Position numbers and translations under genes: made by a program. From Heterodera schachtii (Eukaryota > Nematoda > Chromadorea > Rhabditida > Heteroderidae), in contig SIJG01000038.1 in NCBI GenBank assembly GCA_023374025.1, positions 62,001 through 126,000 on the forward strand: DNA of 64,000 nucleotides, read 5' to 3'. Position 1 is the first letter of the stretch. Each line of letters opens with the position of its first letter. Below, in pieces: positions 52,866 through 64,000 of the stretch. The notes beneath the pieces were generated by a model. The model was given only the letters and a program-made list of their open reading frames with translations. It made no database searches and had not been told where the DNA came from.

Positions 52866-53110
52866 TTGGGCAAAATTCCCAACCGTTTTGTCGAATTTCG
52901 TAATAATAATTCCTCCTCATTTAGCAAATTCATCTCCCAACTAACATTGACACTTCTCAATTCATTTTCACCTTTTTGCCAAAAACATTTTGAATATTCA
53001 TTCAGTGTTTCGACAAAATCAATTAAGCTGCAAAGGTATCGGCATCCTTCAATATATGTTGTTGGCTTCACCATTGGTGGCAATTGTTTCGACAACCATA
53101 TTTTTAGCTT
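52866..53110 (-). pseudogene. Secreted family exon 4 start
   Basis: Codes KQLPPMVKPTTYIEG, NEYSKCFWQKGENE and NEEELL, the beginning of exon 4, then loses the frame. An exon-intron boundary is at about 53108 (TTAAG complement). No other exons nearby. Confidence 0.6.
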
Positions 53111-55630
53111 AATAAATAATAATTATTATTTTAATAAATGATAAATTCAAATTAATGTAAAATTTAAACAAACCTTCCGCATACAACTGGAAATTTCTGA
53201 AAAATTGCTAATTTCTAACAGAATTCATATAAAGTCAAAAATTTTCCCCTTGCGGCGCCAATCGGCACAGCCGGCTCCCAAAAAATCCTATTTTTTCTTA
53301 AAAATTAGCCAAAGATCTTAAACTTTTGTCCTTTTTTGGACAAAATTTGTTAACAAATTGCATTCAAATTTTCAAAAATTTTTCCCGGCGGGACCTCTCT
53401 CCTCGCACATTCACCATGTTTTTTGGAAATGTGCCGCAAAAAATGTTAAAAATCTGATTTAGTGATCCCGAATGCTCTGAAATTTATGATATATATATAT
53501 ATATAATAGAATTCATTTTTGGTTGAGAATAAAATGTAAAAATATTTGAAGCAATTTTGCAAAATGTTCTTATTTTTAACCATAGTCTTATTTTTTGGCC
53601 TTTGTTATTTTGAAAATTTTGAGATAGAAACCCTGGATTAATAGACAAAAAAACCCATAAAAATTGACTATTCTGGCATAATTTATAATCCCTAAATTTG
53701 GTCATTTTTAGACAATATCTGTGCAATTATACCAAAAAGAATAAAATCGAGGCGATACAACGAATAAAGGAATATGGAACCAAACACACATGCAAAAAAT
53801 TAATTTTTTGTGAGATTTTTTGGAGCTAATTAAAAGCAACAAAAAATCTTCAAAAAAAAATTCTCTTTTTTTTTGGGGTGTATTTTTAAATATTAAGTAC
53901 GTTGATCCTAGGAGTGAATTTTTTGGTTTTTTTTTTTTGCATTATTCTTGTGAAAATTCGAAAAAATGGCAGAAATATTGGACTAAAAACGCAAAAATGG
54001 CAAAATGAATTTATTCACAACAACTCCCAAAATATGGAATTATATGGACTAAAAAACTTCCCCAAACAAAATTGTGGAGATTTTAAATTTCAGAAAATAT
54101 TACCGAGAAAAATAAAGAAAACGATAGAAAACAGGTTCAACCTTGGAAATTAGGTTATATATGAAAGAGAATTGCTGACGATTAATGATGGGAGACGAAG
54201 AATAAAGCATTTTTTAATTTAAATAATGTAAATTATGTGAATTTTATAATATTTATTTTTGGTTAATTTCATATAATTGTGTAATGAAATTTTTGAATGG
54301 CCTCGGTACGATTGTCTCAGACTAAAGAAATTTAAAACCCACAAAAATGGCCTTTTTGGTCAAATTCTGTTACAAAACTCACCTAATTTCAAAGATTTTC
54401 TCCTAGGCGCCTATCGACTCCGCCATTCTTTCCTTTAAAATTTAAAAAAAAAAACTAAGCATCTTAAACATTAACAGAAAATGGGAAGTAGCCCTTCTCA
54501 TTCAAATTATAAAAATAAAACATTGAAGCCGAAATGAGATAAAATGCACTTAAAAATAAAAAAAATATTGAAAAAAAAATTCTATTTAATTTTGGAATTA
54601 CATTTTGAATTTTTATCGTAAAATTGTGTAAAACCCAATATTATTTTGTTAGTCTTTACATTTAATATTTTTAAAAATATTTTTAAGACAGTCTAAAACT
54701 CTAATTTGGATATTCTATTAATGATCACCATTTTAATTTAAACAATTTAATTAATTTAATTGCGTCATTCTTTAAGATAATATAATAAATTACATTAAAA
54801 AAAACCAAAAAATTGGTTATTTCTACTGATGGTCACCATTACAAATTGAATAAAAATGGTGAACATCATTAGAATTATCCAAATCCCTTATTTATTTAGA
54901 ATAATATAACTATTTAAAATGAAACTATATTTTTTTGATTAGAAGTTAGGGTTGTAAATTATATAAACGAAAAAACCCCAAATTTGGAATTGCGTCATTC
55001 TTTAAGATAATATAATAAATTACATTAAATAAACAAAGAAATTTTATTATTTCTACTGATGGTAACCATTACAAATTGAATAAAACAAAATAATATATAT
55101 TTAAATGAATAAGGAATTTTACATAATTCTACTGATGTTCATCATTTCAATGAATTTGAGTTCCGTTTTAAGGCTGAGTGATTTTCCATTTTTCATTTAA
55201 TAATCTAATTAATTTGACGTTATTTTTTTAAATTAAAAAAAGAAGAATGAATTTGAATAAAATATAATATTTTATTTTATTTGAAAGAATATTATTTTGA
55301 ATAATAAAATTAAAAAATCTTTTAATTATTTCATATGTAAATTTTCAATGTTATTTTAGTGTATAGTTTTTTCATTAAAAATAACTTCAACAAGAACATA
55401 AATTTTAAATATGGAAAAGGTTTATAAAAAATTTTTTAGCATTTAAAATCACTTAACTATTTAAGCGTGTTCTGCTTTTTTAAAATTTTATTTAAACTGA
55501 CCTAGAATTTAATCATCAAAATTTTTCTGTTATTTCATGTAATTTAATTATTTTTAATAATAAGGGATTTTAATACTTTAATATTTAACGCATTTTCATA
55601 CAATAATTATATTTTAATAAAGAAAGACTT
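53111..55630. other. AT-rich with family upstream repeats near the end
   Basis: 53180-54640 shows no gene; (TA)n at 53490-53505. From 54700 to 55180 it holds diverged units with wording like attctactgatggtcaccatt, the counterpart of the upstream repeat of other copies, preceding copy G. Confidence 0.5.
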
Positions 55631-55633
55631 AAT

Positions 55634-56640
55634 ATGTTTATATTGATAATTGCTTTTATTATTATTATTTTCCATAATTTTTTAATTCTATTTTCAAATG
55701 CAAAACCATCGGTGAGTTAATTAATTAGGAAAAGAATTTTACCAATCAATTAAATAATTAGGTTGAGGACAATATGCTAATTGCTATTATGAAAGGCAGT
55801 CAAGAAAATCATACCAGTGAATTTTCTACGCAAAAATATGAGTCATACATTGAAACTATGTATTTAATGAGAAAGCATCGGCATTGTGATAAAATTGGAA
55901 AGCATTATGAAGAATATGAACGGACAGAATGCCAAAAATATCGCAAATATTTGGACAATTTGCACGAATATTTGTTCAGAGAATACGCCGGAATTCAAAC
56001 AGTGAAGCCAAAATTTGTATTTAAACGAAAGAAATTGAAATTGAAGGACCAATAATTTATGCGGTGAATTGTTTGGTGAAAATTTATCGCTTTTATTTTG
56101 AATGGGTTCGAAAAGAATATGAATATAAATTAAAAGAATTATTTTCCTCTTCGCATTATTATTATTATTATGAACCAAAATTGTTGAATCAGAACAAACT
56201 GAATTATTTAATTAAATCTGAAAATGAACAAAAATGCCAATTAATGAAATAATTTTGCAATTGGCAATTGACACAGCGAATGAATGGCTTAAAGAAGAAA
56301 TTGTAGACGGAATAATTCGACAAAAATTCGAAGAAAATTTGGAAGAAATGTTCCAAAAATCGGAAGAAAGAGCAAAAAAAGACAATCCATCGAAAGCCAA
56401 TGAAATAAAAGTTGTCAAACACAAAATAATTGTTAAATCAAAATTCGATGATCAATGGACATGGGTGGGCTTTTAAATAAAATTTTCTGTTAATTTCAAT
56501 TTTAGGTTTTTGATGCTCTATTTTCGGGATTTGTTAAAGGATTAGACACAAATTTGGAGAAATTTTTTATAATGTTTAAAGAATATTCGAATTATTTAAG
56601 TCAATTGAAAGTAATGGAAATAATCATACGTATGATCGAC
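55634..56640 (+). pseudogene. Secreted family copy G, frameshifted
   Basis: Exon 1 55634-55711 is a clean signal peptide (MFILIIAFIIIIFHNFLILF...) with GTGAGT donor. Exon 2 from 55762: MLIAIMKGSQENH, QKYESYIE, ECQKYRKYLDNLHEYLFREY, then two frameshifts (near 56035 and 56235) before PINEIILQLAIDTANEW. It reaches a GTGGGC donor at 56467. Exon 3 starts at about 56507 (DALFSGFVKGLDTNLEKFF) but breaks off at about 56640. Confidence 0.7.
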
Positions 56641-56649
56641 ACTTGATCT

Positions 56650-57380
56650 CTTTGGGTTTAAACAAAACTTGGAAAAAGAAAGAATAAATGTTTTTGGTGA
56701 GTTTGACCCATTGGGTCCTCAAAATCTTCTTTTATGATTTTAGTAAAAATATAAACCGTTAAAAACTTATTAAAATAATGCTCAAAAAATATTATTTTAA
56801 GTTGCGTGCCCTATTGACTCAGTGCGCACTTCCGGGGGAAGAACAATTTTTGCCCATTAAACCGCGCTTAATATGATATTTGAAAACACATTCTGTCCAA
56901 CGAGCATTAATTTATTATTTATGTTTTTTTTTTGTCAAAAAACACGTGTCGACTTGCAATAAATGAATTTTGTAAATGTTCTGCTGACAAAAAGAAAAGA
57001 AAATGAAAATTATTTTTAATTTTATATAAATATAAATATGAAATTTAACGAAAAGCAAAGTTTAGACAAAAGGAAAATCAGTTAAAAGTGAAAGAAAAAT
57101 TGAAAAAAATAGATTAAAAAATAATCGAACATGGAAGAAGAAGACAGAAAACATGCTCAATGAAAGACACACATTTCTATGGCATAGGAAATTAATTCTA
57201 AATCGGATTCAGCAAAAAATTCGACAAATTATTCTTCATATTTCAATAAAATGTTTGTTAGCTTAACTCCCTATGTTATTGAAATGCCAAAAATAAACAG
57301 TAAAAATAGGTAATGATTTGCAAAGCACTGCTTTTGTGACTTCAAAAAATGTTGCAAATTGCGACGAAATTCTTCCTTGG
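56650..57380. other. Insertion or rearranged 3' flank
   Basis: 57070-57300 is the reverse complement of the 3' flank of copy E. 56700-57060 is unique. No gene. Confidence 0.45.
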
Positions 57381-57387
57381 CATTTTC

Positions 57388-57660
57388 TTACGCCGCATAC
57401 ATATTTTCTATTTTTTGCTCAAATTCTTGCCTAAGATTTTGTTCAATTTCGTTTGATAAATTTATCTTTCCCTTTTTTTGCTCATTTTTTGATCCGTTAA
57501 TTTTTTCCAATAAATTTTGTTTAAATTTAAGAAACCAATTTTCCTCTTGTTTAATTTCACCATTTTGCTCTTCTTTAATTTCATAATTCAATTCAACTTC
57601 ATTTTTCAAATAAAATTTATTGTATCTAAGTTTGTTTACATCCTTTTGCCAAAAATATTT
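57388..57660 (-). pseudogene. Secreted family exon 4, inverted fragment
   Basis: Codes YFWQKDVNKLRYNKFYLKNE, EIKEEQNG, INGSKNEQKKGK and QNLRQEFEQKIENMYAA on the minus strand, then ends. It abuts the plus-strand copy H, making a head-to-head junction at about 57660. Confidence 0.65.
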
Positions 57661-57664
57661 CGCA

Positions 57665-58852
57665 AAATCGGAATCGGTGGGACATGAATATGAATATAAA
57701 TTAAACAATCTATTCAATTTGGATAACAATTCTGAATCAAAACTATTGGAGAATGAAATAAAATTCAAATATTTTGAAGAACATTTGGAGGAATGAAAGT
57801 TCAAACAAGCGGAAAAAAGCGCAATAGCAGACATTCCATTTAATATCATTCCAATAACTAATATTGACAAATACCAAATTATTGTGGGAACAAAATTCGA
57901 TGATCAGTTGATCTGGGTGAGACTTAGCATTGAAAGATAATTATATAAATTCAAAATTTAGACTCAAGATGCCTTATTTTCGGAATTTGTCAAAGGATTA
58001 GCGACAAATTTTGAGAAATTTTTTAAAATGGCTAAAGAATATTCCATTTATTTACATCGAAAGAAAGAGAATGGAAACATTCATTGGCATGAGGATAGAG
58101 AAATGATATCTTTTGGATTATATGAAATTGAGAAAGTGAAAGAGCATTTCACGCAAAAATATGAAGCCCGTCTTGGCCTTATGCATTTGATGAGAGAGAA
58201 TTGGTACTGTGAAGGAATTGCGATGGAATTAAATGAAACTGGACGTAAACAATGCCAAAAATGGCGCAAATATTTGGACATTTTATACGAATATTTATTT
58301 CGACTTTATATTGAAGGTTTCGCGAAACCATTTTTTAAATTAATTTAATGATTTTAAATATTAAGGCAAAAGCACTGATTTGGCCAATAAATTTCCAGCG
58401 GTTAAGCCAATATTTATGAGTTATTTGAACTTAAGAAAGCAAATAAAGTCAATTGAAGCCGTCGAAGGACTGAATCAAATTTCGTTTACTTTTTGGAAAG
58501 GAATTTGGTATCAATCCATTCAACTGTTTTTGAGAAATGAGGTCGATTTGAATTATGAAGTGAAGTTAAAGAGGAGAATAAATTTAAACAAAATATTTCG
58601 GAAATTAACAGACCAAAAAAGGTGCAAAAAAAGAGAAATTTATCAAATAAAATTGAAAAAAATCTTCGGCAAGAATTTGAGCAAAAAATGAAAAAAATGT
58701 ATGAAAAAACGAAAGAAAATGCTAAGGAGGAAAAGAAGAAATTGGGTGGAGCAATTGTAAATGCAGCAAATCTGAAAACAGAATATGATGACAATTTTCC
58801 ATTTCAGTTTGTCCCCATTTTTACGTTTTTTATGATTTTTTGTTGTAGTTAA
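57665..58852 (+). pseudogene. Secreted family copy H
   Basis: 3' part of exon 2 (to 57916, ending DDQLIW before GTGAGA). Intact exon 3 57962-58316: QKYEARLG, NWYCEGI, KQCQKWRKYLDILYEYLFRLY. Exon 4 from 58366: NKFPAVKPIF, then a frameshift near 58600 into the KIEKNLRQEFEQKMKKMYEK tail. The terminus lacks NSSPFS and reads into flanking sequence. Confidence 0.65.
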
Positions 58853-59460
58853 GAAATCCGGGCATTTTCCGATCATTTCCCTGTTTATTTTTGGCATTTA
58901 AATAGCATAATGAGTTAAGCAACTAACAGTTTATTAAAATCTGATGATGATTTTCGCTATTATTGAATTCAATTCGAATTAATTCCCTATGTTATTGAAA
59001 TGTCCATTTTTCATTGAGCATGTTTCTGTCTTCTTCTCCTATTTTCTATTATTTTCCAATTTATTTTGCATGTTTTCTTTTAACTTTCATTATTAATTTT
59101 TTAATTTTTTTTTTTATTCATTTATCAGTGTTGTCAACTAAGTAGTCGTCTCATAAAAAGAAAAAAAAAGTGCTTTTTATACAGTGTTTTCAGATAAAAT
59201 TGGCACTAATCGCAAATGAATATGTGTCGCTTTGTTTTTTCGCTTGAATATTTTTATAAATGTTTCATTCAAAAAAATAAATATTTTTCAAAATCTATTT
59301 CCGGAAAAAACCGAAATTTTTTTTTAAAAATTATATGAGCAAATAAATTTTAGGATAAATAATGGAGAAAATTTTGGATTCCATTTATCGACTTTAATTT
59401 AAAGAAAATTTATAAAAAATGAAAATAAATTACAAAAAAAAAAAAAAAAAAATCGAATTT
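58853..59460. other. Duplicated 3' flank
   Basis: 58912-59040 and 59160-59210 match the flanks of copies E and F. No gene. Confidence 0.5.
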
Positions 59461-59543
59461 TAAAAAATGGTAAAAGAAGACAGAACAATTCTCAATGAAA
59501 ATGATTTGGAATTAGGAAGCAATCAGAAGAAGATCCCCGGATT

Positions 59544-59660
59544 TTATGAACAATTAAAATTTTTTTTTGAAAAGGGCGACGAATTGAAACTGCCAAAATT
59601 GCGATTATATTCTAATTCAAGAATGAATTTTTCTCTACCATATTTTGCTTTTGTTAAAAA
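59544..59660 (-). pseudogene. Secreted family exon 4 terminal fragment
   Basis: Codes YGREKFILELEYNRNFGSFN then SSPFS on the minus strand, then runs into the GA repeat. Confidence 0.5.
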
Positions 59661-59679
59661 GGAAAGAGAAGAGAGAAAG

Positions 59680-60078
59680 AAATAAAGGAAAGAGAGAGAG
59701 AAAATAGAAGAGAGAGAGAAAAAAGAGAGAGATAAAGAGAGAGGGAAAAAGAGAGAGAGAAAGAAAAGAGAGAGATAAAGAAAGAGCGAGAGAGAGAGAG
59801 AGAAAAAAAGTGAGGGAGATAGAGAAATAAAGAGAGAGCTGAGAGAGAGAGAAAAAATGAGGGAGAGAGAGAAAAAAAAGAAAGGGAGAGAGAGAGAGAA
59901 AGTGAAGAGAGGGAGAGAGAAAAGAGGAGAAAGAGAGGGAGAGAGAGAGAGGGAGAGAATGAGAGAGAAAAGAGAGAGATAAAGAGAGAGGGAGAGATAG
60001 AAAGGGAGGGAGAGAGAAAGAAAAAGAAAGATTAAAGAGAGAGAGATAAAGAGAAGAGAGAGAGTGAGAAAAAATAGG
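59680..60078 (+). repeat. (GA)n-rich microsatellite
   Basis: About 400 bp of AGAG/GGAGA purine repeats with A interruptions. Reading frames on the other strand (LSLSLS) are artefacts. Confidence 0.9.
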
Positions 60079-60379
60079 CGAGATAGTTTTGGCATAATGA
60101 ACATACTTTATTCATGTATATTTAAATATTTTTTTACTTTTTTTATTTGAAATAAAAATAAAATATTAAAAAATTATTTCTAAAAAAATTTCACTTTTCA
60201 TAATACGGGAAAATAAATTTCAGGGTAATTATGGAGAAAATTATAAATTGCATTTATCGGCTTTAATTTAAAGAAAATTTATAAAAAATGAAAATAAATT
60301 ACAAAAAATGGGAATATTAAAAAATGAAAAAAGAAGACAAAACAATTCTCAATGAAAATGATTAGGAATTAGGAAGCAA

Positions 60380-60725
60380 TCAGAAGAAGAGCCCGAATTC
60401 TGTGAACAATCAGAATTTTTTTTTGAAAACGGCGACGAATTGAAAGTGCCAAAATTGCGCTTATATTCTAATTCAAGAATGTATTTTTCTTGTTCATCTT
60501 TTGCTTTTGTCAATGCTTTTTCCAATTTTTCCTTTTCTTCGTTGGCATTTTCTTTTGTCTTTTGGCATAATTCGTCCATTTTTATGTCAAATTCTTCCCA
60601 AAGTTTGTCAATTTCATTTTTGTTTGATAATTTTTGTCCTTTTTTCTTAGTTTTACTGTCCGTTGGTCCTCCGTATAAAATTTCTTTTCTCTTTTTTACG
60701 TTTTTTTGTCCTTTAATTTTTTCCT
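60380..60725 (-). pseudogene. Secreted family exon 4 fragment
   Basis: Codes KIKGQKNVKKRKEILYGG, EEFDIKMDELCQKTKENAN then EEKEKLEKAL and a terminus FGTFNSSPFSK. Frame continues beyond the usual stop. The upstream portion is replaced by GC-richer DNA from 60726. Confidence 0.6.
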
Positions 60726-61200
60726 GGCGTGGACAGTGTCTGGCATTCCCCACCATTCCCACAGTGTGTCGCGTTTTGCTGTCTGTCGTGACAGAGAAAT
60801 GCGAAGTTGAGAAACAGTGGAGCAAATGTGGATGTTGATCAGTATGGAGTATACGTCGTAAAACCCGAGGTCGATTGGGTGAACAGAGAAAAATGAAGTG
60901 GAGAAATAGTTGATGTACGTGTGTAGCCGGCGCCGGTGCCCTCTGCTGCTGCCACAGAAGAGAGAAAAAGAGAAAAAAAAAAGAAAGTGAGGAGCAGAGA
61001 AAGAGAGGGGGCAGGAATTTGCCACACTGTTATGTTCAGTCCAGTTGAGAAAGTTCGATGAATGGCTACGGCCAATTTGCAAAAATGCCTGGCAATGGCA
61101 CATCCCACAACAGGGCAGGTGGTTGCATTCGGTCGGAGTCGGTGAACGGTGTGCGAGCGCGCAATTTTTTTTTAACTTACACATTAATTTAAAAATTTAA
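60726..61200. other. GC-richer insertion, unidentified
   Basis: Composition differs from both sides; the end string gtgcgagcgcgcaatttttt is shared with 49345-49365. Open frames on both strands are short and unlike known proteins. Possibly a small transposon that inserted into the family exon 4 just before it. Confidence 0.4.
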
Positions 61201-61659
61201 TTGGGTAAATATTTATTTGAAAAAAATTGAGGTTTCTTAAATGTAATTTAAAAATTTATAAATTTAAATATCTTAATAAAAAATAATTTTAGAAGAAAAA
61301 ATACAAACAAAATGAAGCCAAAATTTAATTTGGAAAAAACTATAAAAAATCAAATGAGAATTGGTTTTTTTTATCATTTTTTCCGATTTTATAAACATTT
61401 AAATAAAAATTTAATTTATTAATATAAAAAGCTAGACAGTTTATCATTTTATATATTTTACCAATGTATAATTTCGTGACGTATGTAATGTCGTAAAAAT
61501 TGAACACGGGCGAATTGTATTCATCCTATAAATTTATTAAAAATTTTAAATTTATTACATATTTTTCTTTTTTTTTTTTGAAAATTTATCAGAGACTCAA
61601 TTTTCTAACTTCATTCCATAACTGCCCTTCTATGTCTAATTTCTTCAATTTTAAAAATT

Positions 61660-61893
61660 TTATTTGAAGGCCCCTGTTTTTACTAATCGCCGACGAAAAT
61701 GAAATTTTAAAAATTTTATTTTCACTTCATAATGTTGCAAAAATTTTGTAAGTCCAGCATTTGATTTCAACAAATTTGGACGTTTTTGAGTTTTATGCAA
61801 TGGCATTTGAAGAACGGCATCACCGATACTGTAGGCATAATCAAAAAATATCGTAGCCAAAATTAAATGGAAAAGCGCAAAAAAGTTTTTCAT
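61660..61893 (-). CDS. Signal peptide plus aspartic-protease-like prosegment (single exon)
   Basis: 77 codons: MKNFFALFHLILATIFF signal peptide, then SIGDAVLQMPLHKTQKRP and LTKFLQHYEVKIK. The 'L.MPLHK...R..L......L....L.HYEVK' pattern resembles the activation prosegment of cathepsin-D-type aspartic proteases. A GTGAAA that could act as a donor follows HYEA/HYEV. No catalytic DTG exon is found nearby, so this is a gene fragment or a stand-alone small secreted protein. An inverted copy with a premature stop lies at 48405-48636. The call is tentative. Confidence 0.45.
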   Translation of the reverse strand: MKNFFALFHLILATIFFDYAYSIGDAVLQMPLHKTQKRPNLLKSNAGLTKFLQHYEVKIKFLKFHFRRRLVKTGAFK

Positions 61894-62932
61894 TTCAATT
61901 TTTTGTGATTTGAATTAAATTTTAAACAATTCTTTTATAATAAATTCCAGACGAATTATTTTTGTTGGAATTTTTTTCATTGTTTAACTTTTTTCGCCGC
62001 TTTTCTAATTAAAAAATAATAATTACAAATTCCTTTTCGTTAATGTTAATGTTAAGGTGTCATTTGATGCTTAAGTATAAAAAAGAATAACAACAATTTA
62101 ATGTTTTGTTTGAAATTTAACATTTGAACATTTTTCCGCATTCATTCAAAGCGACAAAATGAATAAATTTTTCTATTTTAATTGGTAAAACAGTTAAAAA
62201 ATATTTAAATTGGAAAAAAAGTAATTGTGAAATAATTGGGAATATGTGAAATCGCTGTTTTTAATTGGGAAAATCTAATATTTTTCAAAATAACTTAAAA
62301 TATGATTCTTTGATTTTTGATAAATAATTTGAAAAAATGAATAGTTAATTAATGTTAATCCAAAAAAAAAAATCACACTTTTTAAGGACAATCCTAAATA
62401 GCAATATCGTTATTTTTAAATTTTTCATCATTCATATTTTGGCATAATGACCACACTTATTCATGCATATTTCACTTTTCAAAATACGGTCAAATAAATT
62501 TTCAGGGTAAATAATGGAGAAAATTTTGAATTCCATTTATCGAGCTTAATTTAAAGAAAATTTATAAAAAATGAAAATTAATTTTAAAAAAATCGAGAAT
62601 TAAAAAAGGGTAAAAGAAGACAGAACAAAAGAGTCTTACAAAATTCAAACTACAATTTTTTACACAAAATTAATCAAAAAAAATGAAAAAGAAAATAAAA
62701 AAGGAACAAAAAATTCAAAATTGAAAAAAAGACAAAAACTCGAAAGAAATTGTGAAAAAATCTAAAAACAAATGAGTCAAGTTTTTTGTAGAAAAAAAAT
62801 TAATGAATTTATAAATACAAAAAAGGAAAATGACAAAACAACAAAAAGAGACAGAAGAAGCATAGAAAAGGAAAAAAGAATATACTAAAAATTAAAAGAG
62901 TCAATCATTTTGTGGGAAAGGCCAAGGATTTT
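61894..62932. other. 3' flank of copy L, duplicated in inverse
   Basis: Matches 47349-48400 in reverse complement. No gene. Confidence 0.6.
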
Positions 62933-64000
62933 TTATGAAAATGGCGACGAATTGAAAGTGCCAAATTTGTCATTATATTCTTCTCTCAGTTTTTCTTTTT
63001 CTTCATTATTTGCCGCATTTTGAATTGCTTTTTCCATTTTCGCCTTTTCTTCCTTGGCATTTTCTTTTGCATTTTCACATATTTTTTTCATTTTTTTCTC
63101 AAATTCTTTCCAAATTGTTTCAAAGTCAGTTTGTTTTCCCTTTGGTATATTTTTATGTGACCAATTTTTCTCCTCTTTAATTTCAATTAATTCTTCCTCA
63201 TTTACCAATTTTATTTCATAAGTGGCATTTTTATCTTTTTGCCAAAAATATTTCGAATAATCATTCAGACTTTTGATAAATTCAATTAAAGTGGTAGCAA
63301 AATATCTGATAAATATTGGCTTTACCAGTGGTGGCAATTGTTTCGACATTTTCTGATTTTTAGCTTAATAAATTATTATCATTATTATTTTAATAAATAA
63401 AAATACAAAATATAATAGTAAAAATCAAAAAACCTTCAGCATAAATCCGGAATAAATATTCATATAAAATGTCCAAATATTTTCGGTATTTTTGGCATTT
63501 TTCTAAAAATTCCTCCCCAATTTTCTCACAGTCCCAATTCTCTCGCATCAAATACACCAAGCCAAGATGGGCTTCATATTTTTGTGTCAAATGTTCTTTC
63601 ATTTTCTCAATTTCGCATAATACGCGTCTATCAACAGACCAATAAATATTTTCTTTCTCTTTAATTTGACAAAAATAATTTGAATATTCTTTTGCCATCG
63701 TATAAAATTTCTCTGAATTTGTCGCTAATCCTTTGAAAAATTCCGAAAATAGAGCATCCGAAAACTAAATTTTGAATTTATTTAATTTTCATTGAATGTT
63801 AAGTCTCTCACCCATGTCCATTGATCATCGAATTTTGAATTCATAATTATCAAATGTTTGTCATCGTTTATATCATTGGCTTTCCATGATGGCACGTTGT
63901 CTTTTGCCATTTCTTCAGCTTTTTTAAGCATTCCCCCCAAATTTTCTTCGAATTCTTGTCGAATTATTCCTTCAAAACTTTCATTTGTTTGCCATTCATT
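62933..64000 (-). CDS. Secreted family copy L, partial (5' end beyond window)
   Basis: Exon 4 62933-63363 (KQLPPLVKPIF, ...KENAKEEKAKMEKAIQNAAN, ending NSSPFS). Exon 3 63434-63764 (QKYEAHLG, NWDCEKI, CQKYRKYLDILYEYLFRIY). Exon 2 from 63812 to the window edge (ESFEGIIRQEFEENL, ...DDQWTW). All visible splice sites (TTTAG, GTGAGA, GAAG|GT) and phases are intact, with no stop. This makes it the best candidate for a working member, subject to the missing exon 1. Confidence 0.75.

Larger units (their letters stand above)
61510..64000 (-). repeat. Right arm of large inverted duplication (runs off window)
   Basis: Reverse complement of about 46131-48790. Spacer between arms is about 12.7 kb. Confidence 0.8.

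Noticed and set aside
59544..60104. Long LSLSLS-type frame
   Set aside because: Antisense reading of a (GA)n repeat.

Overview
This window is eukaryotic. Introns are short GT-AG introns (about 35-80 nt) and the DNA outside the central block is very AT-rich, full of satellites and repeated exons. A nematode genome fits best. The very high AT content and a lineage-specific family of secreted proteins recall tylenchid plant parasites, but genus-level placement is a guess.

Centre (11061-33043): a structurally complete Polinton/Maverick, a giant virus-like transposon of 21,983 bp. It starts AG, ends CT, has terminal inverted repeats built from ~146-bp tandem units, and is flanked by a perfect 6-bp target duplication (TACAAA at 11055-11060 and 33044-33049). 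The left half holds a compact, intronless plus-strand block: a KELERE-repeat protein, a Cys-rich protein, the A32-like packaging ATPase, two conserved Polinton proteins, a retroviral-type integrase with chromodomain, a penton-type capsid protein interrupted at a (CAT)n tract, a small basic virion protein, the major-capsid-type protein, an adenain-like protease, and a signal-peptide/transmembrane protein. Next to these is a spliced gene whose last exon is an Argonaute PAZ domain. The minus strand carries an unknown acidic protein, an intron-rich protein-primed DNA polymerase B, and an RPA70-like single-strand DNA-binding protein. Two minisatellite arrays (258-bp and 42-bp units) fill the space between the RPA-like gene and the right terminal repeat. 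Together these genes cover replication, integration, packaging, capsid assembly, maturation and possibly membrane interaction. The host-derived PAZ protein could act against small-RNA silencing.

Flanks (1-11054 and 33050-64000): AT-rich DNA carrying at least a dozen copies or fragments of one gene family. It has a signal-peptide exon, two divergent copies of a CQKYRKYL.ILYEYL module, and a lysine/glutamate-rich tail ending NSSPFS. Most copies are broken by frameshifts, lost splice sites or insertions; copies lie in both orientations and share 5' and 3' flanking repeats. A large inverted duplication (about 46.1-48.8 kb against 61.5-64.0 kb) includes a family copy plus a small exon that resembles an aspartic-protease signal peptide and prosegment. 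Other content: a 1.2-kb hAT-like non-autonomous element with 8-bp target duplication, LINE remnants, a GC-rich insertion, a foldback element, a 166-bp satellite, a 343-bp tandem array and a possible 45-residue membrane microprotein at 40240-40551.
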